Below are positions 21,364-36,845 of a DNA stretch of 64,000 nt, piece by piece. Origin of the DNA: Polydactylus sextarius. Its lineage: Eukaryota; Chordata; Actinopteri; Polynemidae. The stretch is from contig CM028919.1 of the NCBI GenBank assembly GCA_016801845.1, positions 1,161,001 to 1,225,000 on the forward strand, in the 5' to 3' direction. Each line of letters starts with the position of its first letter. Position 1 is the stretch's first letter. The notes below the pieces were generated by a model, which made no database searches, was not told the origin of the DNA, and worked only from the letters and a program-made list of their open reading frames with translations. A program made the position numbers and the translations under genes.

Positions 21364-23994
21364 ATGGAGAAAGACAAGCGGCCGCGGAAACGACTCTTTC
21401 TCAACGATATAGACTTATACACGTCTAAATACATCGCCAAGGTAAACGTGTTTAAATGTAGACAGTGTTGCTGTGTTTGTAGACGTCTCTTTGTTGACTC
21501 GTTTGCATTGTAGAGTTTGTATGAACGAACTGTAAGAGCTGCTGATCCTGACATGGAGCCCGAGGAGGAGGACGGGGCGATGGCGTCTCACAGCAACGGA
21601 CAAGCGGCTTTTCACATCGTTGGAAGTGTCTCCAATGAATCTGACGAGGACAGACCATATGTGCAAGAGGAGTATGTAGTAAGTAGTCAATCCATTACCA
21701 GCTGTCTAAGCTTCTCCAGAGTCACTTTAAACTTGTGTTTGTGTGTGTGGAAGGGAGCGGACAGGGACGAGCTCCTCTCGAAGCTGCTCAGCTGTGATGT
21801 TATCATCTACAACATCAGCCAGCACACAGAGCAGGTGGAGGAGGCTGCCTGGGCCTTGTCAGGTAAGAGGCTCAAGTGATGATTGAAGGGTCTTTGACTG
21901 TTGAATCTAAATAATCAACTAGTCTCCTGTTGATTGAAGTACCATTTATCTTCTTGAGTGTAACCTACTGCCTCCTGTTCATCACCATAAGTAGTGTAGC
22001 TGGAGTGAATTCAAAATAAGGAACTCACCCATATACAGCGTGAATAGGCTATATCTAGATGAATCTGGATGTCTGTGTTTTTATTTTACATGTTTCAAAG
22101 CACTGCTGTCTGTCTTGTTTTAGATTAGACTGAGTTGTTAGAAGATATTTATTATATCTAAATATGAATTAATGCCGTAATCAATTCATCAGGTAACGAC
22201 TATGTGCGTGTTGTGTTTGTAGCCCTTCACCATGAGATGGGAACTTTTTCTGCACCAAAGACGTTCATCCTCATCTCCACAGTGATGACCTGGGCGTGCA
22301 GCAAGCCGGTCAATCCTGTAAGTGAACACAAAGATGAGAACCCGTGGCCGACCTAACGCGTTTTCCTTTTGTTATTTACACATTCACATATTCTAATTTA
22401 CCTTAAATTGATGGTTAATCCATTTACTTCAACTTGATTATTTTTTCACATCATTAGCAGAATTATCAGTATTGTTTCCTCACTAACTTGTAAGATTTTT
22501 CTCAAATGTGATTCCTTTTTGTGTATATCTGTGCGTTTGCTGTAACATTATTGTGTCATACTCTTCACCGCTTGTTCTCTTGTCCAGTACATCAGAGCTT
22601 TAAAGGTGCAGAAAGTGATTTTTTTGATGTCACTTCTGTTGTTTGTACCAAACCAAAACAAAACTTTGCGCACTTTGCGTTTGTGTGAGGTTTTTGAACT
22701 TTTGCTGCAAAAAGATATTTTAATAATTACACCATAATACCAATGTTACAATATGCCACATTTCTTTATGCTTCAGTAACCGTGTCAACACCACTTTGGG
22801 TTGTGTAACAGGATGATCTGGAGCTGCCTTTCACAGATGAGGCCTTCCGCAGAAGAAGAGCACATCCCAACTTCAAAAAGCACATTGACCTGGAGAAGAG
22901 AGTGATCAAAATGGGCAAAACTGTGAGTTTCTTCTTCCTGCATTGTTGCATTCTGCGTAGTTGTTACATTCTCACAGCTACAATGTAACCATCCCATCAC
23001 ATGGCTTGTTGCATATAGAACAGAGCGTTGTTCTCAACGTATGTGGTGGCATCGGGACTTCAGTACGGGATGGGAGAACAGGTCTTCCACTTCTTTTTTA
23101 AGGTGAGACTTGAAGACGAAACGCTAAAATGTTATGCATGGTTAATTTGCGTGTTGGATTTTGAAGTTAGAGCAGCAAGTGCGCTAGAAAGTGCGGTAAA
23201 TCAACTTCTGAAGAGAGAAATTCTTATTTTCGGCAGGTGTTCATTCATAAGAACCTACAGTGTTTGATTCTGTTGATCTATCTAGGCTAGGCCAGTAAAA
23301 ATAAAGTCCTTTCAGGATTCTTTAGGTAAAAACATAAATACTCTAAAATGAACTAGTGGTATCCTAAAGAATTCAGATTGTTTGACATCCTGGACACAAG
23401 TGTCAGAAATGAGTTTCAAAGAGTGTGAGCCGAGGATCTCACTGGAGGTTTCCTGAAGATACATTACAACACTACCATCCAGTGGTTGCAGGTTTTAAAA
23501 ACAATTCTAAATGGACCTCTGACAAGTATCAGTACCACAAAACACAATATGGTGATTTTAGCTAGAGGTACGTGAAAATTACACTTGAATATAAAGGACT
23601 ATCAGATTCAGTAGCCATAAAAAAACAGAACGTCAGAGGATCCATTCATAATAATCCAGTCTTGTTTCCGTATCCAGAGGACTTCAGAGCGCAGGATTTT
23701 TTAATTAGAACATATGAGTTTGTTTCCACCTGTTTGTCTAGACAACAATTTAACAATTTGTTGCAAATTTTACATTGCAGTATGTCGAAAGATGCTTGAA
23801 AGTCAATAGAATTATGTTATTGACTGTATGAATTGACGTCATGGAAACCTGGTGGGTGATTTTGCTTCAGACGTGTTGCTAATTGAAATGATCTGTATTA
23901 TTAGACGTCATGGCTGGGAAAAGAACAGGAAATACCTGTGTTTGGAGATGGCAACAACATCATCCCCACTATTCATATCAAAGACCTTACGAGG

Positions 23995-24040
<46 letters not shown>

Positions 24041-27000
24041 GGTGTATACAATAATATATATGTTGGAATTTGATAGATATTCTACACTCACACACTAAAA
24101 ACAGTGTGATCTCTTTATGTGAATTCAGTGTGATTCAGAATGTGATTGAACATCAGCCCAAGACATATTACCTGCTGGCTGTGGACTCTTCCACCAACAC
24201 TATAGAGGACATTGTGAAGGTTTGTGGTGCAACCGAAGAAATCTTTTGTCATAAATCAGAAACGTGTCCATGTGAATAGGCTGAATATGTAATAAAGTGA
24301 CTCTGTCTCTATCAGGCTGTTGCATCTGCACTTGGACCAGGGAAAATCCAGAAGAGACCATTTGAAGAAGCCTTCCTCACTCGGGACCTGGCTGTAGGTG
24401 ATACTTGTTAAAAGTAGATTGAGAAATGTATAAAAGTATAGCATTCTAATGTGAAGACAGACTGGCATCGGTAAATATCAACGGAAATAAAACGTGTAGA
24501 AAAAAAGAGGTACAACTTAACACATATAAAATGTGATTTGATTTTAGAGAGGAATCATCAGTGACAAAGAAAAGTAGTGGTTGAGTTAAGATCTGTCAAA
24601 CATCCTTCCAATAGATAATGGAAATTGACTCCCTGATGATCAACCTTCGCATGGAGAGTGTCTACCTCAAGGAGCTGTTCTCGATCAGCTGGTTGTGTGC
24701 GTCTGGTTTGGTGGATAACATAGAGCTGGTGGTGGAGGAGTACCGGCTGAACAGAGACCTGCTGGTATGTGCTAAATCAGAATCATGTCTCTACCCAAAG
24801 AATACTCTAAACTGCTGAAAACATAGAAAACGTTCATTTAAATTCGAGGAATAGAAAGTTGTGTATGATATTATGACAGTTGTATAGTTTAATCCATCTA
24901 GTGTTTTTTTTTTTTTTTCCACAGCCCATCCGAATGTGTGTACTGGGTCCTCCTGCAGTGGGAAAAAGTACCATATCAAAACAGATCTGTGAACAGTACA
25001 AGCTGCATCACATAACACTGAAACAGACCATCGCTGAAACCATCACCCAACTAGTGAGCTTTCACATCACACATTTATGCGATCCATTCTTATTAAGCAT
25101 CGTTAATACAGCCGTAGATATATTTCATCGTCCGTGCAAACAGCTTCTCTATGTCCGTATCTAGGAAAATACTGTGAATAATCAAGATCCAGATGGAGAG
25201 AATGAGGAATCAGTAGCAGAGGCCCAGGAGCTGTTGAACAGCCTGAAGGACTGTATGGAGAACAAGGGAGGTATACTTCACTATGTAAATATCTCACAGT
25301 GTTTGTCAGTGAGAGGATCTGGATCACGTGACTTACATGTGCATGAGACAACAACTGGTTTTATATTGACGGTGTGGGTCGTAACCTCAGCATCAGAAAA
25401 GCAAAAACGAAAATGTGAAAGTAAAGTGAGTGAGTGTCCTCAGGAAGAAAAAACCTCCTGTGGTGATAGTCCTGTTCATCTGTAGTTAATCTGAATACAA
25501 GTAGACATGTCAGTCAGCAATCAGCATTTGGTTGTAAACACTGATATTTTGGTGTATGGCTCATGCTACAGATTAAAGGCCAGCACATCTGGATCATTCT
25601 TTATGTAATCTGTCCCTCACAAGCTAGCCAACGTAATAGAGTGACAGGAATTATTCCCAGAAAATGATTTGCCACAGTGATATCTGCTTTGTCCGTCAGG
25701 TATTTTGGATGACCAGCTGTTTGTGCAGGTGATGAGGCGCAAGTTGACGTCAAACCCCTGCAGGAACCAGGGTTTTGTTCTGGACGGCCTTCCCGTGACG
25801 TATGATCAAGCTAAAGAGCTCTTCGGTGGTGAGACACAAACACGAAGCTTCGAAGAATCACATACGCGCACATAGGCTGTACCCACGTACACATCTGAAT
25901 ATTTTCCTTCCTTTTTAGCCGATGAACAGGAATCAGATGGTGGAACATCCCAGGTGTCTTCAAATAACAAGAGGATTACGCCAGGTCTGCAGCGTGCTGT
26001 TATTTTACATGGCCAACATCACTCCCCTTCTATGAGTTTGTAGTGCCAGATATACAGGCAGCAAGTTTGTATACAAGCAATGAATAGAACTACTGTTTTA
26101 CAAAACCTCTGACTGACCAGTGTGCAGTGTCAAGTAGCAAGTTTGTTGTGTATTTTCAGATTCCGTGTTGTACCTGGAGGGATCAGACACCTTCCTGAAA
26201 GATCGTGTGATGAACCTGCCTGAGATGCTGGTGCAAGAGCACAATTATGAGCAGGAGAACTTCCTACGACGCCTGGCCATTTACAGAGAAAGCAGCATGG
26301 ATGAAGAAACTGTTATCAACTACTTCGATGAGCTGAATGTCAGCTGTCTGTACCTGGGCAAGTCGGGGAGGGATTAATAAAGCATCCACCCATCCATCTA
26401 TGTCATAGTTGACCTTTCTCTATTGTTTTAATATAGTGAACCTATTATTAGTGGAGAAAATAAGCAGAAGGTTCAGAACCACATTCAGTGAGGGAGGTTC
26501 ATTAGTGTCTAGTACACTAACACCGCCTGTATATTTTATTCACTAATTTGCTGTTAAATTCATCGTGTAATCGACTATATTTTTTTTAGCATATTTAGTG
26601 TTTACAACATTTTATTTTTAGACCTCTTTGTAATGTTTGGACAAATGATATGCAAGTCAAAATGTAGTTAGGCATAAATAATGGATAAAGCAATAAATGA
26701 GACTAATAATTTGTAGAGCACATAAATAGAACTTGTTTCTCTGTTCCTTGTTTTTGTCTCCAGAGATCACTGGTAGTGGTGATCCTGACTGCCTCCTGCT
26801 GATGCAAAAGATCTGTGACACGGTGGGCAAGGCCAGGAACTATGGCCCCAGCAGCCAGGAGGTGGAGGAGAAGAAGAGGAGGAAGGCTGAGGAGAAGATG
26901 AGAAAGGAGACCCAGGAGAAGGCACAAGAGGAGCAGATGGAGGCAGAGGAGGCCAGAAACAGAGCTGTACACTGGGAGGAGTGGGTAGGTGCTGAGAGAA

Positions 27001-27643
27001 GACGTCCTGTCTCCTTGAACTGTAAACCACTGTGTTTCCACGTCTGTTGTGTGTGTTTGTATCCGTGTGTGTCGGTGTGTCCATGTGTGTCTACCTGTAC
27101 ATGTTTTTCCAACATTGTGGGGACTCAAACCTGTTTACACACTCACATTGTGGTGACCTGTCTCAAGACATGACTTAAGGTTTGGTTAAAGTTAGGGTCG
27201 GGTTTAGATAAAGGTTAGACAAGTGTAATACCAACTAATGGGATCTCTATGGTTTCCAGGAAAGTGTCCAGGAAATGAATGGAAGTAAATGAAATGTCCC
27301 CAGAAGGCATGAAAACAAACGTGTTTGTGTGTGTGTGTTAGACTAAGGGTTTGGGTAAGATGAAGCAGCAGCAGCAGGAACTGCTGGAGGCCCAGTCAGT
27401 GTCCATGAGGAACTACCTGATGGAGCATGTCATGCCCACTCTGACCAAGGGTCTGACTGAATGCTGCATAGCACAACCACAGGATCCTGTGGACTTCCTG
27501 GTATTTACTCTCTCAACACATTTTTTTTTTTTTTTTGCCTAATTCTACAAATTAAACCTCATTGGATTTTGATTTTTGGTCTTCTCTGGTTTGTCCCCTT
27601 TTAGGCGGAGTACTTGTTTAAGAACAATCCCTCTGACTACTGA
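21364..27643 (+). CDS. ak7: Adenylate kinase 7 (ciliary), complete gene
   Basis: Motile-cilium adenylate kinase (2 ADP to ATP + AMP). Exons: 21364-21441, 21514-21678, 21754-21862, 22223-22317, 22812-22922, 23019-23102, 23905-23993, 24129-24219, 24316-24393, 24615-24764, 24925-25053, 25165-25270, 25700-25828, 25919-25984, 26160-26357, 26764-26984, 27342-27500, 27605-27643. All phases agree; 698 aa, human about 723. Residues about 60-345 form the Rossmann-like N-terminal region (CDVIIYNI, STVMTWA, VVASGLQYG, PVFGDG). The kinase starts with Walker A GPPAVGKST (358-366); VLDGLP lies at 455-460. The lid is divergent, a Lys/Glu coiled coil covers about 580-628, and a Dpy-30-type dimerisation motif ends the protein (RNYLMEHVMPTL to AEYLFKNNP). 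Intron 15 has a GC donor (G|GCAAGT, 26358). Intron 2 is only 75 nt. AATAAA lies at 27719-27724. Teleosts may carry ak7a and ak7b; which one this is cannot be told. Confidence 0.95.
23997..24038. repeat. (CA)n microsatellite abutting ak7 exon 7 donor
   Basis: The repeat starts 4 nt after the unusual donor AG|GTTCAC at 23993/23994. Confidence 0.9.
27110..27315. repeat. Teleost 'GTGGGGACC ... GTCCCCA' dispersed repeat
   Basis: AACATTGTGGGGACTC near the start, GGTTAGG-like tracts in the middle, and AATGAATGGAAGT followed by TGTCCCCAGAAGG at the end match the architecture of a very common fish intronic repeat. It lies in ak7 intron 16. Confidence 0.55.
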
Positions 27644-27718
27644 AGGTACGGGTGGTTGCAACCACACTCGATGCAAAACAAACAAAAAACATGAACAAAA
27701 ACATGAACAAAAAAATTC

Positions 27719-27724
27719 AATAAA
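27719..27724 (+). terminator. ak7 polyadenylation signal
   Basis: AATAAA 76 nt after the ak7 stop codon, followed by a long T-rich stretch (27729-27743). Confidence 0.55.
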
Positions 27725-27839
27725 ACCTTTTTTTTTTTTTTTTCCTAATTTTCCTGTGCTCTTTTAGATATTAGACGCTGCAGTTAATTACATGCAGCGT
27801 TTTTGTCAGAGGAAAACCTCCTGGAGTCTTGTAGACTTG

Positions 27840-28260
27840 TCCCAGTATTTCAGCCATCACGTGCCAAGTGTCCCTTGGTTCATGCTGGGATTTTGATTAG
27901 GTCTGATTAGTAAGTGGCCAAATCCCCTGCCCCTGCTGTATTTTCACACAGCTTTGTGTGGGCTCTTGTGTGCCGGCCATTATTTAAAAGCACCCTAAAA
28001 ACGCAGACGAAAGTGTGCATGAAGCCAAAAGCTAATTAGGAAGTTAATTTGCGTAATGAACTTGGTAAAATCCAAAGTAGACACGCTCGGGTCATAATTG
28101 CTTTGATTTGGCTTTCGATATCCAGGAAGGATAAATGTTACAAATGGCAGCTAATTTGTGTCTCTCTCATGTTGCCACTTGTGACTCCAAAGTGTACATA
28201 ATTGGTTGCAACAGAACACCAAATTATTTCATTGTACATACTTAATCACCACATGGGGAA
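27840..28260. promoter_or_regulatory. Enhancer-like / candidate conserved non-coding block
   Basis: Complex, non-repetitive sequence with dense homeodomain-type cores (GATTAG twice near 27895-27912, CTAATTAGG near 28032, GTTAATTTGCGTAAT near 28044) and no stop-free coding potential. This texture is typical of vertebrate developmental enhancers. No alignment could be done, so conservation is a guess. Confidence 0.35.
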
Positions 28261-29540
28261 ATTAGTTGAGTTTATTTGGGAAACATTGTGACGCAAGCTG
28301 CTGCAATTTGACTGCACCATCTGTGAGTCCCAGGTATAAACACGACACAGAGACTTTCCTGAAGGTGAAACAAACAGATTTAAGTAAATATGATTACACA
28401 ATATTTCTCGTACTCTCCTCATCTGACCTGAAACCTAGCAAATATTTTAGTAGTGACATTTGATTGTAATGAGATGTAACAGAAACACAACATTTGACAT
28501 TAGGACACACACAGTGCAGTACTCATTCTTTGTTTTTATTGAAATGAACTTGGTATCGTTTATTTTGAAATGTGCCCAATATATAGTCATTACTGAGCTG
28601 TTCTGAAAGCGTTTATTTATCCTCTCTGCTATTACAAATGACTCCTGAAGAGATAATTGATTGTGAGCATTAATAGTCTGCTGTTCTCTTGTCCCTGGTG
28701 ATGGTCTGACAGACTCATATCAGACAGGGCTCTGTGCTGACGTGGCAGATGCAGATGGCTTACAGAGATTTCTTGCATGATGGCCTTTACAGTTACCAGT
28801 TATCAATCCTGCTAAAAGTATACAATGTCTTGAGGGTGGTCTGTTTGTTTCAAACCACACTCACTTGGCATGTTGAAACTCCAGGTCCAGTAGTTTAATC
28901 TGCACCAGAGTTGGACTGAACTTTCACACTGGTTGAAATGAACTAAACCAAGCAGACACAAACATCAGACTTTATTTGAGCTGTAACAAACAGATGAACT
29001 GCAAAACACCAAATTGTCTGAACAATAACAGTATGTGGAGCTGTTAATGTTTCTGAATCCAATTCTTATAACTGTTCTAGAGCACTACCTGCTTGGAAGT
29101 ACTCTTCATAGATTAACATCATGATGCTGGGGCCATGACAATAAATACCACACTATTGTGTTGGGGTTGACTGGGGTCAGCGTGCACTGATTGTCGTACT
29201 GTTCATTTAAACAATGTAGCATAAACAGGGAAAATCCTCCTGGAACTTTTGAAGAATATTCAGGTGAACAGAGTGAACCTGAGTCTGTTGTCCAGCCACA
29301 GTGAAACCCTGTGGACACAGCTCAGACCTGAGTTCAGCTCAGACTTCACCTTCCATCTGGTTGCAACAGTAAATCACTGACAGCATCACACATATATTTC
29401 ATTACGACTTGTAAACCTTTGACTTAAGTTACTGTTATTTGCCTCTTAATAGGTGTGCGTTCCACTTTATGTCCAGCAGGGGGAAGCCCAACCACTCATA
29501 TAATTTGGAATATGATGTGTGAGACTGTTGGAGGCATCAG
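28261..29540. other. Gene-free stretch
   Basis: No exon or named repeat recognised. Confidence 0.35.
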
Positions 29541-29880
29541 TGGTTGAAAGACACTAAATACGCTTAAGTACTAATAAATTCTGTACTCTGATGTAATTTT
29601 GAGGTACTTGTACTTTTGCTTCAATACTTCTATTCCATAATACTTTAAACATCTATTTTACTACTTTTCAAAAATAAATACTTGTATTTTTCACTCTGTT
29701 TTATTCTTCTGACGTATGTTTTTGGAAACACGTTGTCAGACACGAGACAGTTGTGGCTGCTTGCAGTTCGTCACATTTCAGACTTTTATACGTTTTTATT
29801 GGTTCCATCAGATAAACATTTCTCCTCTGAACATGACACAGTAGTAAACATAGTAAATAGTAAATTATAGTGTGTAAATT
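29541..29880. repeat. Teleost dispersed repeat ('gaggtacttgtactt' type)
   Basis: GAGGTACTTGTACTTTTGCTT and the following run of TACTT/ACTTCT words with a downstream TTTTACTACTTTTCA stretch match a widespread fish repeat made of TACTTGTACTT-like words. The copy is diverged. Confidence 0.45.
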
Positions 29881-30775
29881 AGTGTGACAGTAAATTAGTG
29901 TGAGTGTGAGTATATCGTAAAGTCCGAGTGACGAGTGACATCACCGACAACTGATGACCCTCCAGCTCAACCGTTATCTGAGATGTAGAAACACTTTGCT
30001 GAGCTGAAACAGGTTCAGTTTGAGTGTCATGTGTTTCACTGTCAGTATTGTACCACTGGGTGTCAGTCTTTGATCATCTATAAGCATCAGAAATAGGTCA
30101 CTCGCTGCAAAGGTGATGATGAATATGATGATGGCGATGATGGATAAGTAATGAACAATTTTTTTTTTTATTGTTTTTGTTTTTTTTTTTTTTTATTAAA
30201 TGTACAGTTCAGGATGGAGAACACGTTTCACCCTCCGGACCTGTCGTCAATCAACAAGACGACAAATGCAATGAGGGGTTTTGTGACTGTTTTCACAAAT
30301 GTTAAAGTGAGAGTAAGTGTCTGTGCTCATGATGACACCTCAGTGCGGATGCTGACACCATAGAAACATAAAATCACCCTCATGTGCAGCTCAGGGCGTC
30401 ACATCCTGCCACAACACTGCACATTTAACATCAGCTCTAAAAGCTCTTATTATCTGAGTGGAATCACACATTAACAGACAAAAGTGCTTTATTCATCAGT
30501 GCACACGTAATAAGATAAGCTCAGGACTGTTTCTTCAGGAAAACAATTTTAATTTGTCTTTTGTGAGTATTTCCAGTATATGGAACTTGCTGATGCAACT
30601 GCAGAGATCGAGGCATGTGTGTGTTTTAAAATTCACACTGGTCACATTGGCCTGGCCTTTTACCTCCCTCTGCCTTAAACGTATCTTAAATTACTACTGA
30701 GCAATGTTAGTTTGTCTATTGTTTCTGTTTATCAACTAACTGACTTGTTGGCGTGAGGAGAAGTTAATGTGATAT
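29881..30775. other. Gene-free stretch
   Basis: Contains a T-rich low-complexity patch near 30160-30195. No exon recognised. Confidence 0.35.
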
Positions 30776-30930
30776 AAATAAATCACGTGGCAGCGGGAAC
30801 CTTTAACATCTGGCAGATGATATGTTGCTCCATCATAACTAATACAAGCCATCAGCTGCTGTAAGCTGTGTGTGTCTCAGTGTGTGTGACAGCATCTGGA
30901 CTGAATCCACTGTCACTGATGCTGGTCACT
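30776..30930. promoter_or_regulatory. Small enhancer-like block
   Basis: Contains TCACGTGGCAGCGGGAACC and CATCTGGCAGATG (palindromic E-boxes) followed by GCCATCAGCTGCTG. The E-box clustering is visible; its role is inferred. Confidence 0.3.
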
Positions 30931-31139
30931 GTTCCCTAACACCCCTTAATCTATGAAGGGATGACACACACATACACACACACACACACACCTTCAGTTA
31001 AAACTACATTGTCATATCCAAATAGACAAGACAGAATGACACACATCAAACTGCTGTTTTAATTGGTAAACCCCCCCCCCCCTATCCTCCCTCCACTCTC
31101 CCCCAATCTCCACCACCCCACAAACACCCTGCCACCAGC

Positions 31140-31445
31140 CTCATTCTGAGCACTCACAGAGGGAAAATGTGTTTTGTTGCTAAGGAACAGTTTGCCTCGT
31201 GTCTCTGCAGGGGGTCTCCTTCTGAATATCATTATGTCCCCCTCGATTGGGGAGGACGACACATTTTTCTTTTCTGCCAATATTTATCTTCGGCTCTACT
31301 CGCTCTCCAGAGGCCCACAAAAACGTTTTCATTGATTAAAGGCGGTGGAAGGCAGACTCCGCCGCCAGACACCTCACCTCTTTTAATGTAAATTTATCAA
31401 AACGGCTACACAGAGCCGTGGCAGGTGTCAAGGTTAGCAGCAGCG
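31140..31445. promoter_or_regulatory. Enhancer-like / candidate conserved non-coding block
   Basis: About 300 bp of complex sequence between low-complexity flanks (a C-tract at about 31072-31083 precedes it). It includes CATTGATTAAAGG (TCF/LEF- or PBX-HOX-like), TTTATCAAAACGG and GCGGTGGAAGGCAGACTCCG. Frames on both strands are interrupted. It is one of the strongest candidates here for a conserved element. Confidence 0.4.
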
Positions 31446-31829
31446 GTGTTTTGCTTTTCTTTAGGCAGCAGCCTAAGGAGAGGAAAAGGATGGTTATTAG
31501 GATAAAATAAATGTATGGTTGTTTGAGAGCCTTCACCTGCAAATAGACTACTGCTACAGTAAACAGAATGCCAAAACCCATTCATATATGCTTTCTTTTC
31601 TCTTTATTTCTATATTTTGTCTATTGAAACACACTATTGACTATATTAAAAGTTGGTGAATTAGCTATTAGCAGCTCCGATTTGACATTATCACCGGATC
31701 AGTGTTATTCTGAAGAAAACTTAAAGGTGACAGAATGGTTGAATGGGGTTTTGATCCTTGTTTTGTGATGTTGGTTGGATGTGTAACGCCTCAGAAGCTT
31801 CATAAAAACCTCTCAGAAATATATTTTAG

Positions 31830-32000
31830 GATGTGGGTTTTAAACACGTGGTTTTGCACCTATTTGGCAACCTCATTATGAAATACAAGCACTTAACTCT
31901 AATTGGCTGCCTTCACTGTCACTCAGATGAATGTAACTTCGCCAACTTCAGAACACAGATCATCTTTTTACAGCTAATCACCTTTGAAGGGGAGGGAATG
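31830..32000. promoter_or_regulatory. Small enhancer-like block
   Basis: Contains CACGTGG, CTAATTGGCTGCC (CCAAT/homeodomain-like) and ACAGCTAATCACC. It ends at a G-tract (about 32012-32022). Confidence 0.3.
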
Positions 32001-32022
32001 GAATCAGAGTGGGGGGGGGGGG

Positions 32023-33289
32023 CAGTGAGATACATTTGACATCACAAACAACCGTTTTTGAAATTGAGCCATTTTCTAGTGGACATTTCTAAAAGAGGAA
32101 TTTCTATGAATAGGAGATGTTCTAGCACTTTTCACTTGCTCCTGAATGTGGGTGGATAACCGTTCTTCAACAAAGACAAGGTACAAATGCTTTTTGATTC
32201 TCTGTCACCTTTAAGAATATAATTCCCAAGCAGGTTCTGGAACATTTTCTAAGAGGATAAATGGTGCTTTGAAGATGGACATCACATATAATGATATTTT
32301 TAGGAAGTGTAAGTTACACAGAATCTAAAATGACTCGTTTCATGTCTGTGTGTTAGGATATGAGTTCAGACTGCCACTGCTGCAGCTTCAACTACAACAG
32401 TTAACTGTTGTAGTAGGTAGTGCTGTTGTCCATGTGTCCCATCCACCTCATACAGAGTCTCTGTAGTCACAGTGTGACACATAGTCACAGCCTTCCCTCC
32501 ATAGCCACCTTAAAAGATGCAGAACCTTGTCAGACAAACACATTTGCAATTCACAAACAAATTAATCCAGCTGCTCACGGCAAAGTTCACTTTCTGCTGT
32601 TGGTGACAATTTCACAAATCTCATGCGTTCGAGGGAAATATGCCTGGTTCTCTGTCACAGCTTCACTATATGTCAACAAATAGTTGGCATGAAAACACGC
32701 CGCTAATACACTTTCACAGTAACATCATAATTTAACTCCAGGCTCCGACATTATTTTAAAGTGTTAAAAGTTGCTCAAAAGATGTCGCCTTGTGTTTGCT
32801 AAGTTTGCTAATTTATGTGTACCATGTGAACCATGAACCATGTTGCCACAAAACTTTTCCAAATTCACTACGAAACTAATGGAACCTTTATTCTTGTGTA
32901 TGAAAGTGTGTCTCTGAGCCTGTGACAGTATAATATCAACTCAGAGGTCAAAGTTCCTCTGACTGGTCACAAATTTCAACCACATGTCACATCAGTGTTT
33001 AACATTTTATACTTCGTATTATGTAGATTGTAACTTTTTGTACCTTTTCAACTGCAAATGCATTAAAAACAAACATGAATTATTACTTAATGATTAAAAA
33101 AAGGGAGAATCAGCCAACAAAAGGTTCTCAGGTGGACGAGAAAATAAACATAATGATAAATATATAAACACAAAAACAATAATGATAAATTACCCAGAGA
33201 TATATCAACACTTCATCTCTATCACTTCCTGTCCAGACCTGTGAGCTGTCTCTGTGTTAAACAAACAGAGCTGGAGTCTCACAGTCTGC
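32023..33289. other. Gene-free stretch
   Basis: AT-rich DNA, no exon seen. Confidence 0.35.
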
Positions 33290-33680
33290 TGACGTTTGCA
33301 GCAGCCATTCAACAGCTGAATTTGAATTTCATTCGGGAATATTTGGAGCTTTAACTTGCCTGTCGTCTCTTTTCCAAAAGTTGGCGCAGGTACAAGAGCC
33401 CCGCAGAAGCCCCCACCCCCCCCCCTTTCGTTCCTTATTTCCCCAGTAATGAATGGGCATGTGTCATTCCAACAAGCAGGCCAAGTCGAGAGAGGAAGAG
33501 GAGCAGTCTGCTTCCTTTTCTCCACTAATGAGTAGCATAAGCTTCCTGGCTTTTATCAAAGGAGAGTGTCTGCAGCCAGCAGTCAGTCCTCTCAGTCTGC
33601 ATTGCACAGCTCTGACAAGTTATTTCTATGGAACTGCATAAATGCACATTTCCAAATGATGTTGTGCAACCTTTGACCTT
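33290..33680. promoter_or_regulatory. Enhancer-like / candidate conserved non-coding block
   Basis: Complex sequence around a C-tract (33414-33425) with TGAATTTGAATTTCATTCGG, AATGAATGGGCATGTGTCATTCC and ATAAATGCACATTTCC. No coding signal. Confidence 0.3.
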
Positions 33681-36081
<2,401 letters not shown>

Positions 36082-36589
36082 AACTGTGAATGAATTTTCA
36101 CGCTGTCATCAAAGATGAGCCACCTTCACTGGTGTGATGAGTTCAGACCAAACCTGTGAGTTCACCGTCTTCACTGTATTTGGATTATTTTACAATCTAA
36201 AAATATTTGCCCCTATCTACCAATAGGAGTCCTCCCTGACAGCCAGCTGTGCTACCATGGCCACAAACAACAACTGGAATCCAGCAACAGATCCAGATGT
36301 TCAGAACTTACCTGGTAGTTCTTTTTTTGTTGTTGTTGTTGTTCTGTCTTGTACAGACATTTTATCATACAGCTCCAGGTGTTCACAGACAGTCATGATA
36401 AGCTCCACCTCCACCTCTGATTCTCACTGAAGTCAGACAGAAGCTCACCGCTGATAGACTTTTACGACACGGTGTTGAGGAAAATTTGATTTGAAATACA
36501 ACCCATACAGATATGTCCTACAGATGTAAGTATTATTGTATGGAGGTACACAAACAATTCATTAATCTTTTATTTTCATAAAACACACA

Positions 36590-36845
36590 ACACAAGGCGA
36601 CTATAAGCAAGGTAGCACATGAGTCAAAAGGTCATTGGTCCGATTCCTGGTTTCTTAAGTCTTCCTTAGGCAAGATACACTCAATTACACCTGATGGCTG
36701 TTCTATGGTGTATGTGAAAGTAAAATAAATAAATTAAAAAAAAAGTGTGGAGGCACTGTGTGAATGTGTGTGTGAATTTTGACCAATAGTGTAAAGCACT
36801 TTGAGTGCTCACAAAGAAAAGTGCTACATAAATACAGTCACTGTA
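36590..36845 (+). mobile_element. tRNA-derived SINE-like element
   Basis: The head (36596-36665) holds a polymerase III B-box-like GGTCCGATTCC after an A-box-like segment, so it resembles a decayed tRNA. The tail TGTAAAGCACTTTGAGTGCTC followed by AAGTGCTACATAAATACAGT is a familiar teleost SINE end. An AAATAAATAAATTAAA stretch joins the two parts. Confidence 0.6.

Noticed and set aside
26703..27128. 141-codon minus-strand frame over ak7 exon 16
   Set aside because: Antisense of the Lys/Glu coiled-coil exon.
36596..36665. Functional tRNA gene
   Set aside because: Only a B-box-like word is convincing; no foldable cloverleaf with anticodon was found and a SINE tail follows.
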